64,000 nucleotides of DNA from Leishmania martiniquensis. Its lineage: Eukaryota; Euglenozoa; Kinetoplastea; Trypanosomatida; Trypanosomatidae. Made by a program: the position numbers and the translations under genes. The stretch lies in contig NC_090139.1 of NCBI RefSeq assembly GCF_017916325.1, positions 1-64,000 of the forward strand, in the 5' to 3' direction. Shown here one piece after another: positions 7,576 to 18,761 of this stretch. How positions within the stretch are numbered: position 1 is the first letter of the stretch; the number at the start of each line of letters is the position of its first letter. A model generated the notes under the pieces. The model was given only the letters and a program-made list of their open reading frames with translations, did no database searches and was not told the origin of the DNA.

Positions 7576-10500
7576 CGGAAGTTGAAGCGCCGGGGGGGCA
7601 CTTCTCGACAGCACAAACTCAATTATCTGTTGGTTGGAAAGAGCACACGCAGGCAGCTTCAGTGATCGCGAAATGGGCTTCGGACATGTTTCTGCGTCAA
7701 CTTCAGTGCTTCAGGCTGGAGTGGTCGTGGCGCCTCTGTTTGCGCTTACGGGGCAAGTAGACGCATCCTGTTTCTCCGGCTATCATAGCTTATACTGCAC
7801 TGAGATCAACTGCGACTACCCGGGGCTACTTCTCTTTAGGAAACTGGCTTGGTGAGCTGATTCTCACATCGGATGCGTTGTAGCCCTTGAGCTTACACCT
7901 TGTTGTTGCTGTCTGGGTCGTCCTTGAAGCAGAAGATCTTGTCTTTACTTGTGGCCCGGTATCGTTGCTCAGGCTGAAAAGAACGAAGCTTTAAGACTCA
8001 TGTTGCTACGTTAGTTGCAAGTGCGCTGCTTCATTCGTCGAGAGGAGGTCATGTCTAGGAATCCTAATGAAGCAGCTAAGAATGATTGGTTCTTGTATCG
8101 TGGTGATCTATTAACTCTGGCCGGGGACTTCTCTGTAGGTTTTGAAGCCTTTGACAGAGAAGAACGACTATCACAAAGGTATAGTTCTTGGAATCGTTCC
8201 CAGAAATATCGTGAAACTCGATCTGTGCAACTTGTATTGTTGTGTTTCAGTTATAGTTAAGGAAGGCCGGTTTTTTTTTTCTCGCTTCTCTCATTGCTTT
8301 CACGTACCCTTAGTGGTCATAGCTGTGCATGGGAATCGATTTGTTCGCACCCTACTGCCCATGGGCTGGGTTGCTGCATTGAAAAAGAAAATAGAAGGCA
8401 TCTGTGCATTTCGCCAGTGATATGATATGAAACTGAATGCTACTAGTAGAATGTTGCGATCCACACTTGCCCTGCCAAAGATTACATGAATTGGCTAGCA
8501 GAGATTGGGTAGGCTATGTGTCGAAAGGTGTCCTTACTGTCGTTGGGTTTTTTCTTTTCGCGATGGCTTTTTGAACGTTTTTTTTTGTTGGGCTTTGCTT
8601 TGGTGTACCTTATCTTAGCTGTATCGGTTCTTTGTTATACATTTTTCGCCGGCTGCTTCAAGAAGGCCGTTTGATTCAGGCGCTATATTATCTGTAAGCG
8701 GGTTCGTGGGCAGAGTGCCAGAAGGTCACTTGCTCTTGTCTAATAGGTTATTGGTGAATAGCATGTGCTGCCTGGAGGTGAGGGCATCTTCGAATAGCGT
8801 TGGATTAGCTCTTGAAGCCTGCTTCTATGGCAGAACTCGTGGGGCACCGGCACGCAAGATCGGTGGTGCTCTAACATGAATGATGGTGTAGAGAGCCGCT
8901 GACTTTGCTGCTTTTGGGCCACTTAGAGGTGCTTGGCTTAGATGGCTAGCGTAGGCAGCTCATTTGAGAGTAGCAAGAAAGGCATTTTGAACTCCGACAG
9001 TGATGGTTATATGCTTACGAATGGCTCTGTATCAGCGGGCTTGTGTGGGAAGGAGGGGGGATTGTTACCCTTTTTGTTATGTTTCTCGTTACCTGGGCGC
9101 TGGTGGTGTCCCTTCATGGCAGGGCTGGCAGTCTACTAACTGATCCGTTTTCGGATGGCATCTCGCATTGTGCATGCGAATCCTTGTCGATGAAGGGTTT
9201 TCCTATAGGTGAGATCCTAGCGATGCCTTATAATGGCTACGTCGACATTGAAGCAGAGCAGATGCGTATGGGGAAGATTTTCCTGAAACGCAAGAGTTTG
9301 AAAGTTCGATGAGGTGACCTTTTTGTTAACTGAGCATGAGATTTTTTCACGCTTACGTAGTGTTCTCTTATACTAGTGGGAGATGCTCTTTTATTGGCTG
9401 TGTCTTCCATTCCCATGTTCTCTTCAGCCCAAACGGATTGTTGGTAACTATGGCGCTGCCTTTCGGCATGGTGCATTGTGCCTAACTGAGAGGCAAGGGA
9501 GCTTAAACTGTGGCGCGGTGTCACAGCGGCGCATTGACGGTGCTTTAATTTTTTCCAGATTTTTTTTGTTGATTCACTTCTTCTGGTTGGTTCAAAGACC
9601 TCGCATGCCATGTATGAGAGGAATGAGGAGAAATCGCAATCTTTATAGGTTAGCTGGCAACTTGATTTTTGTGTGCTTTTCATATCCGATAATGTCGAAC
9701 GGCCTTCTCGAAACATTTGAAGACTGGTGTGTAAGGGAATTTTCTTTCTAGTTGTGGTTGATGGTGATTTCATATAGTTGGCTCTGAGTGGAGGTCTGTC
9801 AGTCAATATTTAGCCCCTATTTCACTGAACCTCTTTTTCTCCTCATGCCCTCCAGCTCGCGTTGAATTTCTCTAGGAAGGCTTCAGCCTGTTGATTTTTA
9901 CTCAGCGGAAGAGCTGAAAGGGGGAATATTTCTCGTATCGGAGAAGGTCTGGAAGCTAATGTATATTGCCTATAAGTCGCTTTTGTCGAGGAACACGTAT
10001 CAATCGTTTCTGCTCAACGAGTAAGAAGCTCTGTTTGTTGAGCAATATATACAAATCAAAAAAATTTTGCGCGCATCTGCTCACTTTTCTGAAGGGTTGT
10101 TTTTTTTCTCCGTCCACCACTTGCCCTTAGGTAAGCGATTCCATGTGATTGTGTCCTTTTTCGTGCCGATAAAGATACTGCGATGATAAAGGGAAGAAAG
10201 AATTTGTCAAAAAAATCAATTGACGAGGAGGTATTCAAAGTCACTACTGCTCTTGCAGGAAGATGCCTAACTCAGGATGCTTTCTAGTGAGCATTTGCTG
10301 TGTGTGTACGTCATAGACGGGAGTCATTCTTAGCGTTTGATCATTTTCTCGCTTACCTCCTGATTTTTCGCTACGTACGGCTTGATTGGGTAAGAGAAAA
10401 ATGGGAAGTTCAACGGCATCTGCGTGGGTCGAGCGACTGAATCTCGACTTTAAAGCGGCGAAATCTTCAGGAGCCGCTTTTTCTGCGCTGCAGGTAGTGG

Positions 10501-10787
10501 ATATACTACGCGGGAATAGCAGGCTAGGGCCCTTTTCCACGCAAATCGTAAGGTTTTGAGTATAGAAGAGTTAGAAAGAGTTCGTGCATTATGGTCCGGT
10601 CGTATGCGGATGCTGCCCTTTTCACCTTCGCCTTTTTTATTCTTCGGCTGGATGCTATATTTTCCCCCGGCTTCATCGTTTTGTCGCCGCACCGGTTGTA
10701 CCTAGTGCTCACAGTGAAAAATTGAAAGAGCTATTTCTAACAGCTTTTTTCGAAGGGGAAGGGAAAAAGAAAAGAAGAGGTGCGAAA
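7576..10787. other. gene-free subtelomeric region between divergent units
   Basis: This stretch is clearly richer in A/T than the genes and lies between the leftward retroelement and the first rightward gene. Short open frames exist on both strands but none shows a domain, a codon pattern like the neighbours, or consistent length. Homopolymer T and A runs are common (for example 8271-8282, 8574-8587, 10056-10064, 10102-10108). In trypanosomatids such divergent regions commonly hold transcription start sites; that role is inferred from gene orientation only. Confidence 0.6.
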
Positions 10788-13700
10788 ATGAGCAAACTAC
10801 TACTGCCGGATGAGCCGGCTTCGATGAACGGTAGCGAAGTTTGCGCACAACTTGAAGTCAAAGAAGCGTGTGGCCTTTCTCAGGATGAAGCTGAGAGGCG
10901 CCTTCACGAATTCGGCAAGAACAAGTTCCCAGAGGAGCCCTCAGTAGCTCTCTGGAAGCTAATTGCTGCCCAATTTGATGATACACTAGTACGCATATTA
11001 CTTCTTGCCGCGTTTGTAAGCTTCTGTACGGCGGTGCTAGAAAACAACGTAATGGACCTTATTGAGCCGTTTATCATTTTACTGATTCTGACGCTCAATG
11101 CACTCGTAGGTGTATGGCAAGAAGACCGAGCGAGTAAGGCAATCGACGCCTTGAAAGATTTTGTTCCTGAGACGGCTGTTGCTGTTCGGAACGGCGTCAC
11201 GCAGACGGTTCTCGCAGAAAATCTCGTTCCTGGTGATATTGTCGAGGTAGCTGTTGGAGATCGTGTTCCCGCAGACATTCGACTGCTAATGTTCGAAAGC
11301 ACCACGCTCCGCGTGGATCAGTCAATTTTGAACGGTGAGTCAGTGGAAGCAATGAAGCAAGTCGAGTCAGTTCGTGGCAGGCGAGACCGGTTCCCGTCGA
11401 GCATGGTGTACCGCGGTACGGCTGTTGTGTATGGTAAGGCTCGCGGCGTTGTTGTGCGCACCGGCACATCGACTGAAGTGGGCCTAATTGAGCGTGGTGT
11501 GCGGGAGCAAGAAGAGAGAAAAACACCGCTGCAGCGGAAGCTGGACGAGTTCGGTGTTTTGTTGTCAACGACCATCGGTTACATATGTCTTCTTGTGTTT
11601 GCTGTTAACCTCCTGTACGGGCTCAAACACCGAAAGCCAGATGCAGAGGGTTCGTGGTTTGAGCACTATATTCAACCGACTGTGCATTCACTGAAGGTCG
11701 CCGTGGCTTTGGCCGTGGCTGCGATTCCTGAAGGTCTTCCTGCAGTGGTCACAACGTGTCTCGCGCTGGGTGCACGCAAGATGGCGCGGTGTAACGCTCT
11801 AGTGCGCGATCTACCGAGCGTCGAAACGCTTGGCCGGTGCACTGTAATCTGCTCTGATAAAACAGGAACACTAACAACAAACATGATGACTGTCTCAGAG
11901 ATGGTCACGATGGAGCCGTCCGGTAAAGCGTGTGAGTATGGCATCCATGACTCGAAGCTCAACATTGTGACTTCCGCTGTTTCGCAGAATGGTTCTCTAG
12001 CCGGCGACGTACTTGGTAAGGACGCTGCATTAGACATGGTGACCACAATTGCGACTTTATGCAATGACGCAGCGCTAATCAGTGGCCCGCACTCGGCAGA
12101 GGTGGAAAGGGTTGGCGACGCTACCGAAGCGGCGCTTTTGGTTATGAGTGAAAAGCTGTACCACAGTGCGGCGCGAGATGGAGTTGCAGCTGCGTATTTG
12201 CCTGTCGATCAGTGTAAATCAGCGAAAAGGAAGCTGTGGCAGAAGAAGGCGACGCTGGAATTCACGCGCGCTCGCAAGTTGATGAGCGTGTGCTGCACGT
12301 CTACCGCCGACTCACGCGTTCACACTCTGTTTCTGAAAGGTGCACCGGAAGAGATTCTTAAGCGTTGCACTCGGATCATGTTTAAGGATGGCCACACTTC
12401 ACCTCTGACGCCGAAATTGGTGAGCACCCTTACGGCAAAGATCGATCGCATGTCGAGTACGGAGGATGCCCTCCGATGCATCGCCTTTGCGTTTCGGCCT
12501 ATCCCCGACCCGAAACAACTAGACCTGTCTGACCCCGCGAAGTTCGAAGCGATCGAGAGCGACCTCACCTTTGTGGGCGTCTGCGGAATGTTGGATCCAC
12601 CTCGGAAGGAGGTGGCAGATGCAATCGCAAACTGTCGGACGGCGGGAATCCGTGTCATTGTCATAACTGGTGACAAAAAAGAGACGGCAGAGGCTGTGTG
12701 CCGCCGCATCGGGCTCATGTCAGATGGGCCGGCAAAGGGGTTGAGCTTTACTGGCTACGAACTAGATGAGATGACTCCGGCACAGAAACGGGCGGCGGTG
12801 CGGAATGCTGTGCTCTTCAGTCGTACCGACCCCTCCCATAAGATGCAGCTGGTGGATCTTTTGCAAGAAGAGAAGCTCATTTGTGCGATGACAGGGGACG
12901 GGGTGAACGACTCTCCGGCGCTGAAGAAGGCTGACATTGGTATTGCAATGGGCTCCGGGACAGAGGTTGCGAAGGCGGCAAGCAAGATGGTGCTGGCAGA
13001 TGACAATTTCGCCACCGTTGTGGAAGCGGTGCGTGAGGGTCGCACTATTTTCAACAACACAAAGCAATTTATCCGCTATTTGATTAGCAGCAACATTGGC
13101 GAGGTAGCCTGCGTGCTGGCTACGGGACTGTTTGGCCTCCCAGAAGCACTCTCGCCAATTCAACTTCTGTGGGTGAATCTCGTCACGGATGGGCTTCCAG
13201 CGACCGCTCTGGGGTTCAACGCCGCCGACCCAGACATCATGGAACAGGCGCCACGGCGAGTGGATGAACCCATTGTCGACGGGTGGCTTTTCTTTCGCTA
13301 CATGGCTGTTGGCGTCTATGTTGGCTTAGCGACCGTTGCCGGGTTTGTCTGGTGGTTTCTGACGAACGGGTTTACCTTGGCCGACCTCGCCTCATCCACC
13401 ACCTGCAGGGACATGAGCAATGCCAAGTGTGCAGTTCTGGCGAACCCACAGACGGCACGCGCCATCGCGTTATCGATTCTGGTCCTTGTCGAGATGCTGA
13501 ATGCGTTGAACGCGCTTAGTGAGAATCAATCGCTTGTCGTAAGCCGGCCTTCGACAAACAAATGGCTTATTGCAGCCATTTGCTCTTCCATAGCACTCCA
13601 CCTCACGATTATGTACATTCCGTTCTTAGCGTCGCTGTTCGGCATCACCCCACTCGGCGTGGACGCTGACGTCGCCGCGAGCGCGAAACCCTGGGACGTA

Positions 13701-13865
13701 TTGTTGCCCACGGACTTCACAGACTGGAAGACGGTATTCGTTCTAAGCATACCGGTTATTTTCATCGACGAACTGCTAAAGCTGTTTTCAAGGTACCGGA
13801 GTCATAACTGTGAGAACCGAGCCGCGGAGCCGTTTGTTGATGGGCCAAGACAGCTTTGGACTTAA
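10788..13865 (+). CDS. SERCA-type calcium-translocating P-type ATPase
   Basis: This 1,025-aa pump would move cytosolic Ca2+ into the endoplasmic reticulum using ATP. The start chosen is the ATG at 10788 (MSKLLLPDEP); upstream in-frame sequence begins only with a GTG and is not conserved-looking. Visible in order are an N-terminal cation ATPase domain (LSQDEAERRLHEFGKN), the actuator loop, the M4 Ca-binding motif PEGLPAVVTTCLALG, the phosphorylation site SDKTGTLTTN with Asp357, the nucleotide-binding motif KGAPE, the hinge TGDGVNDSPALKKADIG, and C-terminal membrane helices with LWVNLVTDGLPATALGFN (M6 Ca-binding). Length and motifs match animal and protozoan SERCA pumps. It is the first gene of the rightward unit. 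No defects are seen. Confidence 0.96.
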   Translation: MSKLLLPDEPASMNGSEVCAQLEVKEACGLSQDEAERRLHEFGKNKFPEEPSVALWKLIAAQFDDTLVRILLLAAFVSFCTAVLENNVMDLIEPFIILLILTLNALVGVWQEDRASKAIDALKDFVPETAVAVRNGVTQTVLAENLVPGDIVEVAVGDRVPADIRLLMFESTTLRVDQSILNGESVEAMKQVESVRGRRDRFPSSMVYRGTAVVYGKARGVVVRTGTSTEVGLIERGVREQEERKTPLQRKLDEFGVLLSTTIGYICLLVFAVNLLYGLKHRKPDAEGSWFEHYIQPTVHSLKVAVALAVAAIPEGLPAVVTTCLALGARKMARCNALVRDLPSVETLGRCTVICSDKTGTLTTNMMTVSEMVTMEPSGKACEYGIHDSKLNIVTSAVSQNGSLAGDVLGKDAALDMVTTIATLCNDAALISGPHSAEVERVGDATEAALLVMSEKLYHSAARDGVAAAYLPVDQCKSAKRKLWQKKATLEFTRARKLMSVCCTSTADSRVHTLFLKGAPEEILKRCTRIMFKDGHTSPLTPKLVSTLTAKIDRMSSTEDALRCIAFAFRPIPDPKQLDLSDPAKFEAIESDLTFVGVCGMLDPPRKEVADAIANCRTAGIRVIVITGDKKETAEAVCRRIGLMSDGPAKGLSFTGYELDEMTPAQKRAAVRNAVLFSRTDPSHKMQLVDLLQEEKLICAMTGDGVNDSPALKKADIGIAMGSGTEVAKAASKMVLADDNFATVVEAVREGRTIFNNTKQFIRYLISSNIGEVACVLATGLFGLPEALSPIQLLWVNLVTDGLPATALGFNAADPDIMEQAPRRVDEPIVDGWLFFRYMAVGVYVGLATVAGFVWWFLTNGFTLADLASSTTCRDMSNAKCAVLANPQTARAIALSILVLVEMLNALNALSENQSLVVSRPSTNKWLIAAICSSIALHLTIMYIPFLASLFGITPLGVDADVAASAKPWDVLLPTDFTDWKTVFVLSIPVIFIDELLKLFSRYRSHNCENRAAEPFVDGPRQLWT

Positions 13866-14085
13866 GTGTCACCCTTTTTTCATCATTTGTATCACGCTGC
13901 GCATTCATGATGTCCGAAATAGCCATTAGAAGTACAAGGTATGCATGCATGTGCAAAAACATAGAGACAGCAACAGCATTTTGTAGGGAAGCCAAACAAG
14001 TTGCAAGCAAGGTGGTGCCCATCCGAATGCCACGTCACCTGGGCAAGCCCGTCTCAGCTCTGCATCCTGTCGACTCGCTGATGGC

Positions 14086-14442
14086 GTGCGTCGCCTCAGG
14101 GCGGCATCGTGGCCTAACACCCGAGTCTGTGCAGAAGTCAAGCAGCCCCCCCCCATACCAAGCTGCTTCTGACGGCGGCAGGCCCGAGTACCATACGGCG
14201 TGGGGGGGAGGAGGGGGTGGGGGCACAGCAATGTATCGCTACGGGTGTCGACGGCCGGGCCCTGGATGGCGTTGCGTCAGTGCAACCGGCGAGGCGGTTG
14301 GCGGGTAGCGTTCGAGGCAGGGACTGTGCGCAGGTGACTGGGTCAGCGCATTGCTCTACTGCGCGTCTCTGCCGCTGCTTGGCATCACTCTGTGGGCCCT
14401 ATGGCACGCCGGGCAGAGCGCCGTCGAACGCACACTGTATAA
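14086..14442 (+). repeat. interspersed repeat, copy A (forward)
   Basis: This is one of four nearly identical copies of an element I do not recognise. It begins GTGCGTCGCCTCAGGGCGG, contains a poly-C tract followed by CATACCAAGCTGC, a G-rich run (about 14201-14222) and ends near CGAACGCACACTGTATAA. Its 3' end is shorter and slightly diverged compared with the other copies. It lies in the downstream region of the Ca2+-ATPase gene, in inverted orientation to copy B. Confidence 0.9.
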
Positions 14443-15670
14443 GAGTAAACTTGGTAAAGAGAGGAAACTCGTGAGTTGAAAAAAACGCAACGGAGAGGAA
14501 GCTTCTCCGCTGTTCTTCAATCATCATCTGTTGTTGCCTCACGCGTCATTGCAATGGGCGGCACTGGGGATGTCTGGATCGGTTCTTCTGAAATGTTGGA
14601 TTAAGGGCGGAGTGTAACACACTACTTACTCGTCATGCTCGCTCTCTTTACTCACCCTCTACTATCGTGTGCATTGTTTGACTAAACTGTATTTTCACCG
14701 TTCTGTTTACAGTCTGCGCACCACATGGCCGACTGACGCTACTTGCGCAATTGAATGGGATCATGCACTGAAAATACTGCCAACGGCAACTACGGCGCGC
14801 TTTTCGCCCAGGCTCGTTCGCAAGGGCGTGTGGCCAGACACGTCCGATTCGACGCTACCATGCCTTTCTAAGCTACCCTTTTTCGTCGCTTCTTTTCCAC
14901 TCTTGGCTCAGCGGTGCAGCTGGTTGGGTAGATCTGTTCTCTCTCCGCGGAAAAAACGTTCTCACGAAGAGTCTCGCCAAAGCAGTCCCTTACAGCGCCA
15001 CAGTAGGTGATGCTCACAAAAGAGTACGGCGTACAGCGGCATACTAGCGCGCGAGAGGGATCAACTCGATAGGCTTCTCGAAGCCGCTGGCGGGCATCAA
15101 TGATTTCCTCTTTCTTGGCTGCACGAGGGGCTGAGATATGGCTTTTCTCTGGCTCGTTGATGCGGTCAGCGTTAACATCTACTGTGTCTTCGCATTCGAA
15201 ATGTCGATTTCATCGCCGCAGGCAGGATCCTCAGCTCCCCTTTCGAAAGTGCGAACCTGAACACTTTGCTGAAGGTGTACCACAGTGGGTTCACTGAGCG
15301 CCACTCTCTGAGTGGCATATGTTTCATTGCGCTGATTTGGGCGTCGATGCTGGCTAGCCAGGTGGCCACACCCGCAATCTAAAAGCTGCTTTCGGAAGCA
15401 GGCTGGCCGGCGATGTGATTGGCATCCCTGTAGGCCTGCAGGCAGTTGTGATTATCCTGCAAATGTACAACTGGGGTGCCGAGAGGTAGGTAGTCAAGCG
15501 CTATGTGAAGCTGCCTGTTCCTGCCGAAGCGAGTTGCGGTGGCGAAGGGTGCCATCAGGGGTGACCACCAAAGAGAGCAAAGGTGAGCATGAAAATGTGC
15601 GGGAACACAACGGAATGAAGGAGCTTCCCATCCTGGAGGGAGCGGGCTAGCACAGCCTGCCTTCGCACAC
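14443..15670 (+). other. intergenic DNA, possibly decayed transporter 5' part
   Basis: No intact gene is visible. Short stretches from about 15100 onward read like protein on the plus strand in shifting frames, for example a hydrophobic run in 15310-15365 and VIGIPVGLQAVVIILQMYNWGAE at 15414-15482 (split here by description only). They may be remnants of the N-terminal half of the adjacent transporter pseudogene, but the similarity is too weak to assert. Confidence 0.4.
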
Positions 15671-16636
15671 TTGCCGACGCAAGCGTGCCTCTGGGAATCC
15701 TCTGAAGTGCAAAAGGAGGCAATGCTTCACAAATCCATCGTCTACGGCGTCGCCCTGGCCTTTGTTGTGATCAAGCTCGTGGTACCCATCAATCGTAGCA
15801 CCTTGCAGCTGCTGTTCGGCTTCTTCTACATCCCCATGACAATCATGAAGGCCAACTTCTTCGGATGGTGCCAGCTGGTCTCCTACAGCCTCATCTCCGG
15901 CGGGACGGACAACTTCTACATGTCGGATGCTGAGTGCCTACCGAACGGGCCACACTTCACGCAAACCTTCTACAATACCGTGGGCGCCGTCATCGGCAAC
16001 GTCGCTGGCCTCTTTGGCGTGTACATGTTTGCGCGCGTCTTCTCGAAGCAGAGCTACCGCGTCACGCTCATCTGCACCATCCTTGTCCAAGTTCTCGCAA
16101 GCGTCTTCGACATCATCATCGTCGAGCGCTGGAACTTGTACATTGGCATCCCTGATCACGCCATGTACATCATGGGCGATGCTATCGTGTACGAGGTATG
16201 CTACATGCTCAACTACATGCCCCTGAACATGCTCATCTCACGCCTTTGCCCCAAGGGGTGCGAGAGCACGCTGTTCGCCCTCTTGGCAAGCTTCAGTAAC
16301 ATGGGTGCGTCGACCTCCTCGACAATCGGCGCGATTCTGATGGAGACGGTGTAGCCTATCTCCTCCAGCCCTCCGTGCGACTTCAGCAGCCTGCGCTGGC
16401 TGTTCATCGTCGGCCACCTCATCACGCCGCTCATCTCCATACCGCTTGTGTTTCTGTTCATCGACGGAACCCGCATCTTCGATACGATTGGCCCACAGGA
16501 TGCCGAGGCGCTGCCCGCTTTTCACAGATGGCTACGTCTGACGAAAGAAAAGGTAACACCTCCAAAGGGTGAGTATTCTGTCGCTATACTGGGCCATACA
16601 CTTTTAAGTGGAAAGAAGGAACGGGTCGATGAGTAG
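15671..16636 (+). pseudogene. folate/biopterin (pteridine) transporter pseudogene
   Basis: The frame encodes the C-terminal half of a BT1/FBT-family transporter, membrane proteins that import pteridines and folate in Leishmania. Recognisable parts are the hydrophobic helices ATTG-distal from 15722 (LHKSIVYGVALAFVV), FFYIPMTIMKANFFGWCQL, DAECLPNGPHFTQTFYNTVGA, and CYMLNYMPLNMLISRLCPKG followed by ESTLFALLASFSNMG. An in-frame TAG at 16352-16354 interrupts the sequence right after METV, where the family usually has a Trp, so TGG to TAG is the simplest lesion. The same frame then continues to 16636 with the last helix and IPLVFLFIDGTRIFD. The N-terminal half is missing or decayed. The block is flanked by repeat copies A and B in inverted orientation. 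Confidence 0.85.
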
Positions 16637-16785
16637 TACGAGCATACAGCAATGAAAACAGCGCGAGAAACCTCTGCCATCCTTTCTAAGGGGCCCAGAC
16701 TCGGTCAGACAGCATGGCTAGCGCTATTAAGTAGGTGGGTAAACCCTGCCCGTCAATGACCTTAGCACAGTGACAATGTACTCAC

Positions 16786-17181
16786 TTTCTTCAGCGTTCT
16801 CATTCTGTTATACAATGTGCGTTCGACGGCGCTCTGCCCGGCGTGCCATAGGGCCCACAGAGTGATGCCAAGCAGCGGCAGAGACGCGCAGTAGAGCAAT
16901 GCGCTGACCCAGTCACCTGCGCACAGTCCCTGCCTCGAACGCTACCCGCCAACCGCCTCGCCGGTTGCACTGACGCAACGCCATCCAGGGCCCGGCCGTC
17001 GACACCCGTAGCGATACATTGCTGTGCCCCCACCCCCTCCTCCCCCCCACGCCGTATGGTACTCGGGCCTGCCGCCGTCAGAAGCAGCTTGGTATGGGGG
17101 GGGGCCGCTTGACTTCTGCACAGACTCGGGTGTTAGGCCACGATGCCGCCCTGAGGCGCCGCACGCCAAGAGAGAGGTGAT
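16786..17181 (-). repeat. interspersed repeat, copy B (reverse)
   Basis: This is a full-length copy of the four-copy element on the minus strand, about 396 bp. The plus strand runs from TTTCTTCAGCGTTCTCATTC to AAGAGAGAGGTGAT. It appears identical to copy C from end to end, including both termini, which defines the longest version of the unit. It lies just downstream of the transporter pseudogene. Confidence 0.92.
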
Positions 17182-18761
17182 GCAACTGGAGCAATCCTTT
17201 AGCCCGTATTAAGTAGTAAGCGCCCATCATTCGGATTTTCGGTGCCTCACGGTGTATCGTATTTTTCCCTCTTGCAGGCGCATCTTTCTGCCAAAGAAAA
17301 ATGCAAAGACAGAGGCGCCTGATCGAAAGACTGACTGTATTCTTTTCGTGAGTGCTGTGATGGTGTTCGATGCCTGCATGGCGAGTCCTTTCATACGAGG
17401 CGAAGGCGCATGGCTGAAAAGTAGAGAAGCGGGTCGGAACGCAGGTTCTCGATGGTTGTCCAGATTACCGGCGAGTGGTAACTGGTGACACAAGGTTTTT
17501 TTCTCCATGTATGCCTATCATCGTCTGCGTGTCTCCTCTTCTAAAGTATCTGTCCACTGCTTTTCACTTCTGTTCTTGTTGCAAAGGGCTTTGTTGATCC
17601 TCTTTCTTGCTGCTTGTCGGTTTGGGCAACTGCTATCTCACCCTTCTGAACAGAGTCTTGCCTACAAGCTGCAGAATCACATTGTGAAAGGACTTACTGC
17701 ACCTTAGTCCAATCTGAGAATGAAGGTGTTCCAGTGGTTGAGAGGTGGCCGTTCCTTTTTGCGGCTTTATTCTTTGAAAAATAAACAAGGTTTGCATAGT
17801 CAAGTGTGTGTTTTCGGCTCCATGAGAATTTTTTGTCCCTGTTCTGCTTCACAGTGTCGCCTCGCGATCGAATCGATCGATCGAAGATCAGCTCTGCCTT
17901 TCTACTCCGCAAAGCTAAGGCGTGCAGAAACGCTGCACCGAAGACCCTTCCGCACATTTCTCTACATCGACACTCAAATGCTCTCGTCTATCGTGAAGCC
18001 GCCATGGCAACGCAGCAGGGCAACCATGCATAGCATTCGGCAGGTTGTTGAGGCTGACGCCTTTTCAAGGAATGGAGGCCTGTGCAAGGACTGGAGCGAA
18101 AAGAAACATAAGCGAGATGAGCGGTGTCGGTGTGGAGATCTCTGTGAAAATGAGTCTTGGGCGGGGAATCGGGAAATTCCTGTTCTATTTGGAAGCCTTT
18201 GACGTGCTCTCTCGAGTTTTTTAGCTTCTTCTGCAGCCCATCCTTCGGGGGATTCCTATTGTCTTCTGTTTTCTCGGATGGCACAGGCATGCCTTTAGTC
18301 GTCAAGAATGTTTTGCATCGTATTCGTGGTTATTCTGCCGCAAATAAAGGCCTCAAATGTTCACCGCCACACACAGCTATGTGTTGATGTGCGTAATGTC
18401 GCAGCTGCCTTGAATACTTTCTTGTGAGAGGGAAGTGGCAGCGCACATCGACACAGGTCTTTGCGGTGTTATGCGTCCCGTCCTGTCAATACCTTGAAGC
18501 GCGCCCCCACTAACCCAGGCCCACATTTTGGCCTCGGAGTGGTGTAGGTGTACTACGGCGATGTTTTATGTCTCCGTCCTTCCCCACCCCTATGTGCTCT
18601 ACTGCAGCATCATCATCCTTAACACCGTGCCTTTTCAGTGGTGTACATTCTCATCGTGCTGGGTCAAGCTGCAAGGGCTTCCTCCCTCTCTCTCGGCTCC
18701 TGTTTTTACGGACCCTTTCTAACTTTTTTTGGCCCCTATACCTGCTACCAAACTAGCTTCC
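17182..18761. other. intergenic region
   Basis: AT-richer sequence without a supportable gene lies here. A pyrimidine-rich stretch at about 18555-18730 precedes the next coding region and is a plausible polypyrimidine tract for trans-splicing. Confidence 0.5.

Noticed and set aside
17024..17212. Short frame (MPPPPPPPHAVWY...) conserved in the repeat copies
   Set aside because: Its conservation simply follows from DNA identity among the copies; it has no initiation context or domain and is open on both strands.
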